Source: a virus
Reading direction: 5' to 3' (one strand)
Virus record (IMG/VR): IMGVR_UViG_3300026268_000001
Coordinates: 1 to 32,199 of that record
Length of the DNA: 32,199 nucleotides
The translations under genes and the position numbers were made by a program. Shown here one piece after another: positions 19,535 to 28,000 of the stretch (positions within the stretch are counted from its first letter, which is position 1; every line of letters starts with the position of its first letter). Under the pieces are notes generated by a model. The model ran no database searches. It had not been told where the DNA came from and saw only the letters and a program-made list of their open reading frames with translations.

Positions 19535-19959
19535 GTGAACGAGAAGATATAGCAGGAAATATAATAACAGTTTTAGATGCAATGAGTTCTCCTGAATTAA
19601 AAAAAATAACAAGAGAACCATTTAGCGAAGATGAATTGTCTAACTCTCAATTCCCTTGTGCATTTATACAAAGTGGAACAGAGATTAGAGAAGATAGATC
19701 ACTCTCGGCAGATAGAGAGGGAACTATTGATTATGTCATAGTTGGGTTTGTTAAAGGAACAACATCTAACATTGACACTTTAAGAAATGAACTAATAGCT
19801 GGGATAGAAACAGCTTTAGAATCTGACAGAACTAGAGCAGGTAATGCTTTAGATACCCAAGTTGTAGAAGTATCTACTGACGAGGGTGCGATTTACCCCT
19901 ATGGGGGTATTCGAATGACCATAAGAATCCTTTATCATTATGATAAAGGCACACCATAA
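19531..19959 (+). CDS. Tail terminator / tail-completion protein (gpU-like)
   Basis: 142 residues, ATGA overlap with the neck gene. It has the helix IAGNIITVLDAMSSPELKK, the FPCAFIQSGTEIREDRS strand, and the long TLRNELIAGIETALESDR helix, ending in beta strands (GGIRMTIRILYHYDK). This matches tail-terminator proteins, which cap the tail tube and set its end. The identification rests on pattern and on position before the tail-tube gene. Confidence 0.78.
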   Translation: MSEREDIAGNIITVLDAMSSPELKKITREPFSEDELSNSQFPCAFIQSGTEIREDRSLSADREGTIDYVIVGFVKGTTSNIDTLRNELIAGIETALESDRTRAGNALDTQVVEVSTDEGAIYPYGGIRMTIRILYHYDKGTP

Positions 19960-19971
19960 TAGGAGGTAAAT

Positions 19972-20112
19972 ATGGCAGAACGAGTGAAACTAATTATGCC
20001 AAATGGAAAAGATGAAATTGAAGTTTGGGATAGTGATGTTGAATATTTTGAAACATTAGGTTACACAGCAAATGCTGAAAAACCTAAAAAATCTAAAAAG
20101 GAGGATAAATAG
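19972..20112 (+). CDS. Small protein before the tail tube (46 aa)
   Basis: 46 residues with AGGAGG upstream: MAERVKLIMPNGKDEIEVW, a DSDVEYFETLGYT segment, then a Lys-rich tail (EKPKKSKKEDK). Its last codons hold the AAGGAGG of the tail-tube gene, which begins directly after its TAG. Its plan resembles the 71-residue protein at 18300. The role is unknown, probably in the virion or as a small chaperone. Confidence 0.65.
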   Translation: MAERVKLIMPNGKDEIEVWDSDVEYFETLGYTANAEKPKKSKKEDK

Positions 20113-20502
20113 ATGGCGACACATACAGGAAGTGCAGGACTAGTTAAAGTAGGTTCTAATACTTGTGCAGAAGTAAGAAGTTTTACACTAGATACATCTG
20201 CTGAAATTTTAGAAGATACAGCTCTTACAGACACTTCAAGAACCTATGCAGTAGGTAAAAAAGGAGCAACAGTTTCTGTGGAATGTTGGTGGGACGAAAC
20301 TGACACTAATGGACAAATTGCAATAGCAGAGGGAAATCAAGTTACCCTTAATTTATATCCAGAGGGTGCAGATAGTGCCGACTACTATTTTAGTGGAACT
20401 TATATTATTACTGGGCAATCAGTATCTGTTCCAACAGATGGTATTATTGAAGCAACTTTTAGTGCAACAATGACTGGTGCACTGACAAGAGGAACTGTTT
20501 AA
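20113..20502 (+). CDS. Major tail tube protein
   Basis: 129 residues, beta-rich with short conserved turns: MATHTGSAGLVKVG, EVRSFTLDTSAEILEDTALTD, GATVSVECWWDETDTNGQ, VTLNLYPEG, SGTYIITGQSVSVPTDGIIEATFSATMTG. This fits siphovirus tail-tube proteins that stack as hexamers to form the DNA channel. It lies between the terminator and tail-chaperone genes, as usual. It is short for the family, which is common for phages with small genomes. Confidence 0.85.
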   Translation: MATHTGSAGLVKVGSNTCAEVRSFTLDTSAEILEDTALTDTSRTYAVGKKGATVSVECWWDETDTNGQIAIAEGNQVTLNLYPEGADSADYYFSGTYIITGQSVSVPTDGIIEATFSATMTGALTRGTV

Positions 20503-20531
20503 TTGACACGATTCAATTCATAACATATATT
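20503..20531 (+). promoter_or_regulatory. Consensus promoter inside the tail operon, leaderless geometry
   Basis: Perfect TTGACA (20503-20508), 17-bp spacer, TATATT (20526-20531). It starts at the end of the tail-tube gene and ends seven bases before ATG 20539, which has no Shine-Dalgarno. Transcription should start at or next to the ATG. This is the best promoter match in the window. Confidence 0.7.
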
Positions 20532-20538
20532 ATTATTC

Positions 20539-20898
20539 ATGAATAATAAAAAAGACTGGAAAGCGATTGATAGTGTCGTTAATCAATTTAACGAACATAC
20601 AATAAGAAAAATAGAAGTGCCAGAATGGAAAGGTAAAGATGGAGGAGCATTAACTATATATGTAACTCCCTTTACCCTTACAGAAAAACAAAGAGTGTTT
20701 AATAGGGCTAATGTTTCTGATGTAGGAGCATTAGCAGATATTGTTATTATGAAAGCACAAGATGAAAAGGGTAATCAACTATTCACAATGGACGATAAAC
20801 CTGTCTTGATGCAAAAGGCAGATGCCGACATAGTGGCACGAATAGCAAATGAGATAACTACACCGAAGACTGATTTACAGTCAGAAAAAAAAAATTAA
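20539..20898 (+). CDS. Tail assembly chaperone, short form (gpG-like)
   Basis: 119 residues; the start ATG lacks a ribosome site but follows a consensus promoter by seven bases. The sequence (LTIYVTPFTLTEKQRVFNRAN..., IVIMKAQDEKGNQLFTMDDKPVLMQKADADIVARIANEI) fits tail assembly chaperones, which coat the tape measure before tube assembly. The reading frame ends just after a run of ten A, where a -1 shift would open a 50-residue extension (20892-21044). In lambda the equivalent short and long forms are G and GT. Confidence 0.85.
   Translation: MNNKKDWKAIDSVVNQFNEHTIRKIEVPEWKGKDGGALTIYVTPFTLTEKQRVFNRANVSDVGALADIVIMKAQDEKGNQLFTMDDKPVLMQKADADIVARIANEITTPKTDLQSEKKN
20886..20892 (+). promoter_or_regulatory. 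Programmed -1 ribosomal frameshift site
   Basis: In the zero frame the codons read GAA AAA AAA AAT TAA. A AAA AAA (20886-20892) is a slippery heptamer of the X XXY YYZ type, and the zero-frame stop is only one codon further. The -1 frame is open from here to 21044, and its product has the size and place of the T domain of lambda gpGT. A run of ten A and a second run of seven A follow. Confidence 0.85.
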
Positions 20899-21044
20899 AA
20901 AAAGACCATGAGCAATTTGCTGTGATGTTTGTAGCAGAACAGCTAGGTATGTCTTTAACAGAAGTTGGGAAGATGTCTGTTGAGGAATTAATACAATGGA
21001 TTGCTTATTTTGAAGTTAAAACAGAAAAAGGAAATAAAAAATAA
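20892..21044 (+). CDS. Tail assembly chaperone, frameshift extension (T-like domain)
   Basis: 50 residues translated only after a -1 shift from the chaperone gene. It has a KKDHEQFAVMFVAEQLGMSL start and a VGKMSVEELIQWIAYFEVK helix pair typical of the T domain, which contacts the tail tube. Full product is about 168 residues (118 before the shift). Its TAA overlaps the ATG of the tape-measure gene. A separate start codon is not needed and no ribosome site is seen. Confidence 0.8.
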   Translation, partial: KLKKDHEQFAVMFVAEQLGMSLTEVGKMSVEELIQWIAYFEVKTEKGNKK

Positions 21045-22897
21045 TGGCAGCTACACAAAGAATGAACATTGACATTTTAGCACGAGATAAAACAGCTAAA
21101 GCAGTTAATAGTTCAAGAAAAAGATTTGATGGATTAAAGAGAAGTTTATTTAATGTAAAAACTGCAATGGCAGGTATTGGGTTTGGTTTACTTGCAAGAA
21201 ACCTTATTAATACTGGTAAATCCATTGAAAGTTTACAAGTAAGATTAAAGTTCTTATTTGGTTCTGCTGAAGAGGGAGCAAGAGCATTTGATAAGATGGC
21301 AGAATTTGCTAGTAAAGTTCCTTTTTCATTAGAACAAATACAACAAGGTGCTGGAAATCTTGCAGTAGTTACTAATAATGCAGATGAATTAGCACATATA
21401 ATGGAAATTACTGGTAATGTTGCTGCTGCAACAGGACTAGATTTTAGAACAACTGCCGAACAAGTCCAAAGATCATTGTCTGCTGGTATATCTGCTGCTG
21501 ATCTTTTTAGAGATAGAGGTGTAAAAGCAATGCTTGGGTTTAAAGCAGGTGCAACAGTTTCTATTGAAGAAACAAGAAAAGCATTTGACCGAGTATTTGG
21601 GGAGGGTGGACAATATGGAAAAACAACTGAAGAATTAGCTAAAACATTTGAGGGAACACTCTCAATGATTGGAGATAAAGTATTTAATTTTAAAAGAGTA
21701 TTATTAGATGCAGGTTTATTCCCAGAGTTGAAAAGACAATTTGGCGATTTGAATAATTTTCTTGCTGACAATGGAGAACAGGTAGATGAAATAGCAAGAA
21801 AAATAGGAGAAACATTAGGAAAAGCAGTTGCTGGAACTGGAGATGCTGTAAAATTTTTACATCAACATAGTGATGCACTCTTACTTACTTTAAAAGCATT
21901 GGTTGTATTAAAAATTAGTTCTATGTTTTATAATATGGCAACAGCGATTGGTGCAGCAAGTCTTGCTATGGGTAAGCTAAATGCTTTAACAAAAAAGAAT
22001 ATTATTTTATTAACTGCAACTGGTGTAATAGTGTTTTGGGATAAACTTAAAGGCAAAATACAAGAAACATTTGGTGTATTTAAAGATGAGATAGAAGAAT
22101 TAGAAGAAATTGCACCTAAAGCAGAAACTGTGTTACCACCTTTAACTGGAGAAAAGGAAGTAAAAAAAGTTAAAGATATTACAGAAGCAACAACAGACTT
22201 AAAAAAAATAACAGATAAATTATTAACTACTGAAGAAAAAGCTCTCCAAGTAAGAGATGAATCATTAAAACTTTTAACAGAAAATGCAGCATTTCAATCA
22301 TTAAGTTTTGCAGAACAAGTTAAATGGATTGGTAGAGTAACAGATGAATATGAAGAAGCAATTAAAGCAACAGATGAATTAACAGAAGCAGAAGAAAGAG
22401 CCAGAGATATTGGTAAAGAATTAGGTTTAACATTTACATCTGCTTTTGAAGATGCAGTAGTAGAGGGTAAGAAATTTAGAGATATTCTACAAGGTATATA
22501 CAAAGATTTATTGAGAATAATGTTAAGAAAAACTATTACTGAACCAGTCGGAACATTTTTATCAGACACACTTTCTGCTGGAGTAGGAGCTTTATTTCCA
22601 GGCAAACAATTTGGTGGTTCAGTTGCAGGAGGAAAACCACATATAGTAGGAGAAGCTGGACCAGAGTTATTTGTTCCAGGTTCATCTGGTAGTGTAGTTC
22701 CTAATCATCAACTAGGTGGAGGAACAAATGTAGTTCAAAATATTAATGTATCTACTGGTGTTCAACAAACAGTAAGAGCAGAAATTATACAATTAATGCC
22801 AATGATTAAAAAAGCAAGTGTAGAAGCTGTGCTTGAAGAACGATCAAGAGGTGGTCAAATGGCACAAGCAATGGGAGCAGTTTCACAAAACTCATAA
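21044..22897 (+). CDS. Tail tape measure protein
   Basis: 617 residues, which by the usual rule of about 0.15 nm per residue implies a tail near 90 nm, i.e. a siphovirus. The N-terminal half has long helices (KAVNSSRKRFDGLKRSLFNVK), TAMAGIGFGLLARNLINTGKS, and the conserved FEGTLSMIGDKVFNFK segment (about 202-217). Hydrophobic segments (about 270-330, LLLTLKALVVLKISSMFYNMA, IILLTATGVIVFW) may insert in the host membrane during DNA entry. The C terminus is Gly-rich with PHIVGEAGPELFVPG, a motif common at the end of tape-measure proteins. Confidence 0.93.
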   Translation: MAATQRMNIDILARDKTAKAVNSSRKRFDGLKRSLFNVKTAMAGIGFGLLARNLINTGKSIESLQVRLKFLFGSAEEGARAFDKMAEFASKVPFSLEQIQQGAGNLAVVTNNADELAHIMEITGNVAAATGLDFRTTAEQVQRSLSAGISAADLFRDRGVKAMLGFKAGATVSIEETRKAFDRVFGEGGQYGKTTEELAKTFEGTLSMIGDKVFNFKRVLLDAGLFPELKRQFGDLNNFLADNGEQVDEIARKIGETLGKAVAGTGDAVKFLHQHSDALLLTLKALVVLKISSMFYNMATAIGAASLAMGKLNALTKKNIILLTATGVIVFWDKLKGKIQETFGVFKDEIEELEEIAPKAETVLPPLTGEKEVKKVKDITEATTDLKKITDKLLTTEEKALQVRDESLKLLTENAAFQSLSFAEQVKWIGRVTDEYEEAIKATDELTEAEERARDIGKELGLTFTSAFEDAVVEGKKFRDILQGIYKDLLRIMLRKTITEPVGTFLSDTLSAGVGALFPGKQFGGSVAGGKPHIVGEAGPELFVPGSSGSVVPNHQLGGGTNVVQNINVSTGVQQTVRAEIIQLMPMIKKASVEAVLEERSRGGQMAQAMGAVSQNS

Positions 22898-22908
22898 AGG
22901 AAAAATAA

Positions 22909-23520
22909 ATGACAACTTATGCAATGCCAACAACAATAAGTCCAAAATCAGCAAGATTTGGATTAGTAACAAACACAAGAAGTTTTGTAAGTCCATTAAG
23001 TGGAGCAGTTCAAACAACAGCTATGAGTGGAGCAAGATGGACAGCTACATATACTTATCCACCAATGACACATGCAGAAGCAGGAGAATTTCTGGCATTT
23101 CTTATTTCATTACAAGGAAGTGAGAATAGATTTAATGCTTGGGACCCATTACATAAATTAAAAGGTAATAGAGGAACACCTACTGGCACACCATTAGTTA
23201 ATGGTGGCAGTCAAACTGGAACTGCTCTTGTGACAGACGGTTGGAGTGCAAGTACTTTAGTTTTAAAAAAGGGAGACTATTTTGTGGTCAACAACGAACT
23301 CAAAATGGTCACAGCAGATGAAACATCTGATGGTAGTGGAGATTTAACAATTAATTTTGAACCTGCTTTAAGAGCAAGTCCATCTAACAATGCAGCATTA
23401 ACAATATCGTCTTGCACAGCAGTTATGATGTTAGTTGATGATAACCAGACAATGTGGGATCAAACGAGTATAGAAAACTATGGTTTAACATTCTCAGGAA
23501 TAGAAGCTTTTACTTCATAA
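22909..23520 (+). CDS. Distal tail / baseplate-like tail protein
   Basis: 203 residues, directly after the tape measure. It has SPKSARFGLVTNTRSFVSPLSG, RWTATYTYPPMTHAEAGEFLAFL and NRFNAWDPLH, and later beta strands. The pattern is like DUF2460 and TIGR02217-type tail proteins of gene transfer agents and small siphoviruses, which lie between the tape measure and the tip. The exact family is uncertain, but a distal-tail role fits the gene order. The TAATG junction leads to the next small ORF. Confidence 0.75.
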   Translation: MTTYAMPTTISPKSARFGLVTNTRSFVSPLSGAVQTTAMSGARWTATYTYPPMTHAEAGEFLAFLISLQGSENRFNAWDPLHKLKGNRGTPTGTPLVNGGSQTGTALVTDGWSASTLVLKKGDYFVVNNELKMVTADETSDGSGDLTINFEPALRASPSNNAALTISSCTAVMMLVDDNQTMWDQTSIENYGLTFSGIEAFTS

Positions 23521-23609
23521 TGAAATGGCAAAATAAAGGTAAAGGTAGAAGAAAACGAGGTTCTAAACAAAGAAAAGCAAGACGAAGAAGAAACAGAAAA
23601 AGGAGGTAG
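23520..23609 (+). CDS. Arginine-rich micropeptide (29 aa)
   Basis: 29 residues with 11 Arg and 7 Lys and no acidic residue, net charge about +18. It starts in a TAATG junction and its last codons (AGG AGG) are the Shine-Dalgarno of the next gene, so it fills the whole 90-nt gap. It looks like a short protamine or nucleic-acid-binding tail. Because the region also serves as a ribosome-binding leader, translation is likely but not certain. Confidence 0.55.
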   Translation: MKWQNKGKGRRKRGSKQRKARRRRNRKRR

Positions 23610-23610
23610 C

Positions 23611-23925
23611 ATGAAGTGGTTTATGCTAATAATGTTTGTTCATATTTCACAATATGGACTTGAACAACCAAGTAATGTAAAATTTATTAAGATTGAAAAG
23701 GAATACAACTCTATGAAAGAATGTATTGATGATCAACCAAAACAAACGATAGAACAGATAAAGAAATTTGATTTTGATTATGATTGGAAAGTAGCATCAT
23801 GCACAAATAGTAGATTTCACATGTATTTATATCCTAATTATCCTAATAAAACGAAAGAAATATTAAAAGGAGTTCCGATAAAATATGGATATGATAAGAT
23901 TAAAAAAAATAAAAAGACTAATTAA
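23611..23925 (+). CDS. Small secreted-type protein with two cysteines
   Basis: 104 residues with AAGGAGG upstream. The start (MKWFMLIMFVHISQYGLEQP) is a likely signal peptide or membrane anchor. The pattern NSMKECID...DWKVASC resembles the gene at 3433 (VNECISKA...YMC), and both may belong to one group of disulfide-bonded small phage proteins. The tail is basic. Function is unknown. It is an accessory gene inserted among the tail genes. Confidence 0.6.
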   Translation: MKWFMLIMFVHISQYGLEQPSNVKFIKIEKEYNSMKECIDDQPKQTIEQIKKFDFDYDWKVASCTNSRFHMYLYPNYPNKTKEILKGVPIKYGYDKIKKNKKTN

Positions 23926-24004
23926 AGATATTATGACTATTAAAAAAAGTGGTAAGTTACCTGGTCATACAGGACCACATGGAGCAAATCCAGATAAAAG
24001 ATAA
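23885..24004 (+). CDS. Possible small ORF (39 aa)
   Basis: 39 residues (MDMIRLKKIKRLIKDIM..., then GKLPGHTGPHGANPDKR), overlapping the preceding gene by 41 nt. AAAGGAG (about 23866-23872) lies 12 nt upstream. A basic amphipathic helix is followed by a Gly-Pro-His-rich end. No family is recognised. Confidence 0.4.
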   Translation: MDMIRLKKIKRLIKDIMTIKKSGKLPGHTGPHGANPDKR

Positions 24005-24013
24005 ATTAAAAAA

Positions 24014-24063
24014 GAGAGAGTAGTGCCGAGTATATTCAAAACTACTCTCTCAGTATTTGAATA
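24014..24063 (+). other. Pseudoknot-capable hairpin in an intergenic gap
   Basis: GAGAGAGTAGT (24014-24024) pairs perfectly with ACTACTCTCTC (24041-24051) over 11 bp. Within its loop TATTCAAA (24033-24040) is complementary to TTTGAATA (24056-24063) downstream, 8 bp. The two helices interlock as an H-type pseudoknot, though the four-base 3' loop is short for crossing an 11-bp helix, so alternative hairpins are equally possible. There is no T run, so it is not a simple terminator. It fills most of the gap 24005-24116. Confidence 0.55.
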
Positions 24064-24116
24064 AATTAATAAAACATATAAATAACATAATGTTACCTAT
24101 GGGAGAATTATAAACT

Positions 24117-24695
24117 ATGACACGAACAATAGCAACAGCAAATAAAAATGAAACAACAGCAGAAGTCTTTAGACCTGTTTTGTTCTTATTCCTAGACCTT
24201 GATGGTGGAGATGTAACAGTTAATTCTTCAGACCAAGATATAGCATGGGATTTTGATGGGGATAGTAGTGATGAAACATTTACTGGTGTTGGACAATTTG
24301 GAAGTGTATCAGTAATAAATGAAAGTGCTGATTTAAAAGCATCAGGAATACAATGTATGCTTACTGGAGTTCCAACTACTCATATTAGTAATGCTTTATC
24401 AGAAGATTATTCTGGCAGAACAGCAAAACTATATATAGGATTTTTAAATGCTAGTAGAGTATTAGTAGCTGATCCAATGGTTATATTTGCAGGAAGAATA
24501 GATGCTATGGATATTCAAATAGGAAAAACTGCAAGTGTATCTGTTTCAATAGAATCAAAATTAGTAGATTGGGAAAGAGCAAGAATTAGACGATATACCA
24601 ACGAGGATCAAAGAAACTTATATTCTACTGATGAATTTTGTGAATTTGTTGTGCAAACAGTAGAAAAGGAGTTGGTATGGGGACAAAAGACATAA
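24117..24695 (+). CDS. Minor tail protein (DUF2163-like)
   Basis: 192 residues with GGGAG upstream. Beta-rich: VFRPVLFLFLDLDGGDV at the start, FTGVGQFGSVSVINESADLKASGIQC, ALSEDYSGRTAKLYIGFLN, VADPMVIFAGRIDAMDIQIGKTASVSVSIESK and WERARIRRYTNEDQRNLY. This follows the pattern of gene-transfer-agent gp13-like and DUF2163-type tail proteins that build the tip hub. The next gene is the peptidase-like one, as in those systems. It overlaps it by 19 nt. Confidence 0.75.
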   Translation: MTRTIATANKNETTAEVFRPVLFLFLDLDGGDVTVNSSDQDIAWDFDGDSSDETFTGVGQFGSVSVINESADLKASGIQCMLTGVPTTHISNALSEDYSGRTAKLYIGFLNASRVLVADPMVIFAGRIDAMDIQIGKTASVSVSIESKLVDWERARIRRYTNEDQRNLYSTDEFCEFVVQTVEKELVWGQKT

Positions 24696-25099
24696 CTAAA
24701 TTAGCAGCATATTTAAGTAAAGTTCAAAATAAACCTTTTAAATATGGAACTTTAGATTGTGCCATCTTTACTGTAAGTGCTGTTGATAGCCAAATTGGAA
24801 CTAAATTAAAAAGTAAATTGTTTGGTAAATACAAAGACTTAAAAGGTGTGGCTAAACGAATAAAAGAATTAGGCAAAGGCAAGTATATTAATGCCATAGA
24901 AAAGATTTGCAAAGATAATAAATTTAAAGAAATAAGTCCAGATTATGCCCAAAGAGGAGATGTTTGTATTATGAAAGATAAAAACAAAACAGTAATGGGT
25001 ATTATTGGATTAAATAACAAACCTGTGTTTGTAGGTAAAGAGGGTGGTTTAGTAGAATTTGATAAAGATATAATTGAAAGAGTTTGGAGGATTGAATAA
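24677..25099 (+). CDS. NlpC/P60-like tail peptidase (DUF6950-type)
   Basis: 140 residues. PFKYGTLDCAIFTVSAVD (20-37) carries the likely catalytic Cys28. The second half has the RGDVCIMKDKNKTVMGIIG strand and a GGLVEF...RVWRIE end, matching the DUF6950/NlpC-P60 plan. I could not assign the catalytic His with confidence. In the homologous place of other phages such a protein at the tail tip cuts peptidoglycan during DNA entry. It starts inside the tail gene upstream and its stop overlaps the tip gene (TAATG). Confidence 0.75.
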   Translation: MGTKDITKLAAYLSKVQNKPFKYGTLDCAIFTVSAVDSQIGTKLKSKLFGKYKDLKGVAKRIKELGKGKYINAIEKICKDNKFKEISPDYAQRGDVCIMKDKNKTVMGIIGLNNKPVFVGKEGGLVEFDKDIIERVWRIE

Positions 25100-28000
25100 T
25101 GGGTGGAGTAGTAAAATCAGTTGCTATGTTTGGGCTAAAAAATGTTATAGCCGATCCATCATTAGCTGGTATAGGATTTAGTTTTAACCCCTGGACTTTT
25201 GTTGCAAAATTAGCTGTTACTCTTGCTGTTCAATCAGCATTTAATGCAGTTGCTGGAAAAAGAAAACCAACATTACCAAGCCCTGCATTTGAAGAAGAAA
25301 ACGAAACAAGAAAAACAATGGTTCGTTCTACTGTTGCTCATAGGTCAGTAATGTATGGAGAAACACTTACATCAGGACCAATAATTTTTGCAGATACAAG
25401 TGGAACAGATAATAAGTATTTACATTTAGTAATTCCAATATCTCATACTGATTATGGATATGGAATAAATAGTATAGATAAAGTTTATTTAAACGATACA
25501 GCAATTACTTTATCAACTGATTTAGATGGAAGTAATGTAGTTAATACTGGCAATTACAATGGCAAGGTTAGAATAAAAACAGCATTAGGTAAATCAACTC
25601 AAACAGCAGATTCAGATGCTGTAAGTGAAATTACTAATTGGGGTTCAAATCATATTGGGAAAGGTGTCAGTTATTGTTATCTTCGCCTAGAATACAATCA
25701 AGATACATTTCCAACAGGAATACCAAATGTAAGAGTTCAAGCACAGGGAATGAGATGTTTGGACACTAGATACACTACCTTTGCAGCAAACACAGTTATA
25801 AATACTTCAACAGAAATTTTTACTATCTCTAGCCATTCGTTTTCAACCGGTGATGGTTGGATTTATAATAATGCAGGAAATAGTAATATCGGTGGGCTTA
25901 CATCAGGAACAACTTATTATGTTATAAAAGTAGATGCTAATACTTTTAAATTAGCAACTTCATTAGCAAATGCAGAAGCAGGAACAGCAGTTAATATAAC
26001 CTCTTCGCCTTCAGAAACTCACAAATTTCAAAAGATAACTTTTAGTAAAAACCCTGCTGTAATTATTAGACATTATTTGACTTCAGATTATGGATTAAAT
26101 TTATCTGATGACGAAGTAGATACAACAAGTTTTGATGCAGCAGCAAATGTTTGTGATGAAACAATCACTAATAAAGATACTACTACATCTAGTAGATATG
26201 AATGTGGTGGTATGGTTGACCTTGGAAAAACTCCAATGGATATTATTGCACAGCTTTTAACATCTTGTGTCGGACTGCTTGTCTATGAGCAAGGAAAGTA
26301 TAAATTATTTACAGGTGCAGCAACTTCTTCTGTTAAAACATTTACAGAAGATAATCTACGAGGAGAAGTTCAAGTAAGAACAAAACCAAGTAAAAAAGAA
26401 CTCTACAATGCAATCAAGGGGACATTCCAAGATTCAAATAATCAATATCATAGTTCAGAATTTGAGTTGCAAACAAACTCTACCTACGAAACAGCAGATG
26501 GTAGTGAAAGAATTATAAGAGATATAGAGTTACCTTTTACCAGTTCTCGAGTAGCTGCCCAAAGGATTGCAAGATTACATTTAAACAAATCAAGACAAGC
26601 AATAAGTGTGGATTTACCCTGCAATATGAGTGCTATGGAGGTATCGGTGGGAGACACCATATCTTTGACACTATCAGATTTAGGGTGGACAGCAAAAGAA
26701 TTTAAAGTATTAGAATGGAATTTATCTAATGATGGAGGTATTGATTTAAGATTACAGGAAGAAGCAAGTTCAGTTTATTCTTGGACTTCTGCAGATGATG
26801 AAACGACAACAGATGCAGCACCAAATACTACATTACCAAGTAGCTTTAGTGTTACAGCACCAGACACAATAGCTGTATCTGACACATTAGCAAGTTTCTA
26901 TGATGGACAAGTTGTTCCAGCTACAACAATCACTATTGCTTCAACTGATCCTTATTCGCAATTCTTTGAAGTAACTTATAAATTGTCTAGTGATAGCACA
27001 TATATATTATTAGGAGAGGGCAGACAAACAACCTTTACAACACATCAATTAAAAGAGGGCAGCACTTACGACATAAGGGCGAGAGCTAGAAATTATGTTG
27101 GTGTTTATAGTGGTTTTACTACAACATCATATACAGTTGTAGGAGAATTAGATCCACCATCAACAGTAACAAATTTTGCATGTAATATTATTGGGGAAAA
27201 AGCATATTTATCATGGGACCCTGTAACTGATTTGGATTTGGCATTTTATGAAATTAGATATTCTACCGCGACAAGTGGAGCAGATTGGTTTAATAGTGTT
27301 GTCTTAATAGAAAAAGTTTCAAGACCTGGAACTTCTACTACTGTCCCAGCAAGAGTGGGTTCGTATTTAATTAAGGCAGTTGATAAAATGGGTAATTATA
27401 GTATTGCAGAAACTATTGCAATATCTACGATTGCTTCTCTAACAGGTTTAAATTTAGTAACAACAACCACTCAACATAGTGGTTTTACAGGAACAAAGAC
27501 AAATTGTGTAATTGATACAGCTACAACACCAGATGAATTAATTTTAAGTTCAACTACAAATTTTGATGATTTATTAGTAACAACTTTAGATGGTGCAATT
27601 AATAATAGTGTAACTTCTGTAACCTTAACTGATGCTGGTAATTTTCCAGATGGAGCAGGAACAATATTAATTGGATCAGAACAAATAACTTATACAGGAA
27701 AATCTACTAACACTTTAACAGGTTGCACAAGAGGTGCAAATAGCACAAGTGCAGCTTCGCATGTTGATGATGTTGCTGTTAAAGGATTCATAGATGATGC
27801 AGAAATATTCTTTGATTCAGGTGGAGCAAGTGGAACAGTTGAAACAGAGGGAACTTATTTATTTGATAGTGTAGTTGATTTAGGAGCAGTAGTAACAAGC
27901 AGATTGTTTCCTACTATTTCACAAACAGTTACAGACAGAACAAATCTATTTGATAATGTAGCAGATTCTTTTTTCGATAGTAGGTCAGGTTCATTTGATG

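Noticed and set aside
21016-21771. Long minus-strand open frame (251 codons) opposite the tape-measure gene
   Set aside because: It lies wholly antisense to a clear tape-measure gene, has no ribosome site, and its Ser/Pro/Asn-rich composition is the mirror of the coding strand.
23056-23070. A second DnaA-like box (TTATCCACC) in the distal-tail gene
   Set aside because: It has one mismatch, stands alone inside coding sequence, and no repeats or gap support an origin there.
22833-23123. Plus-strand open frame of 96 codons across the junction of tape measure and distal tail genes
   Set aside because: It overlaps two well-supported genes in another frame, and its Lys/Asn/Ser-rich composition is that of frame-shifted A+T-rich coding DNA.
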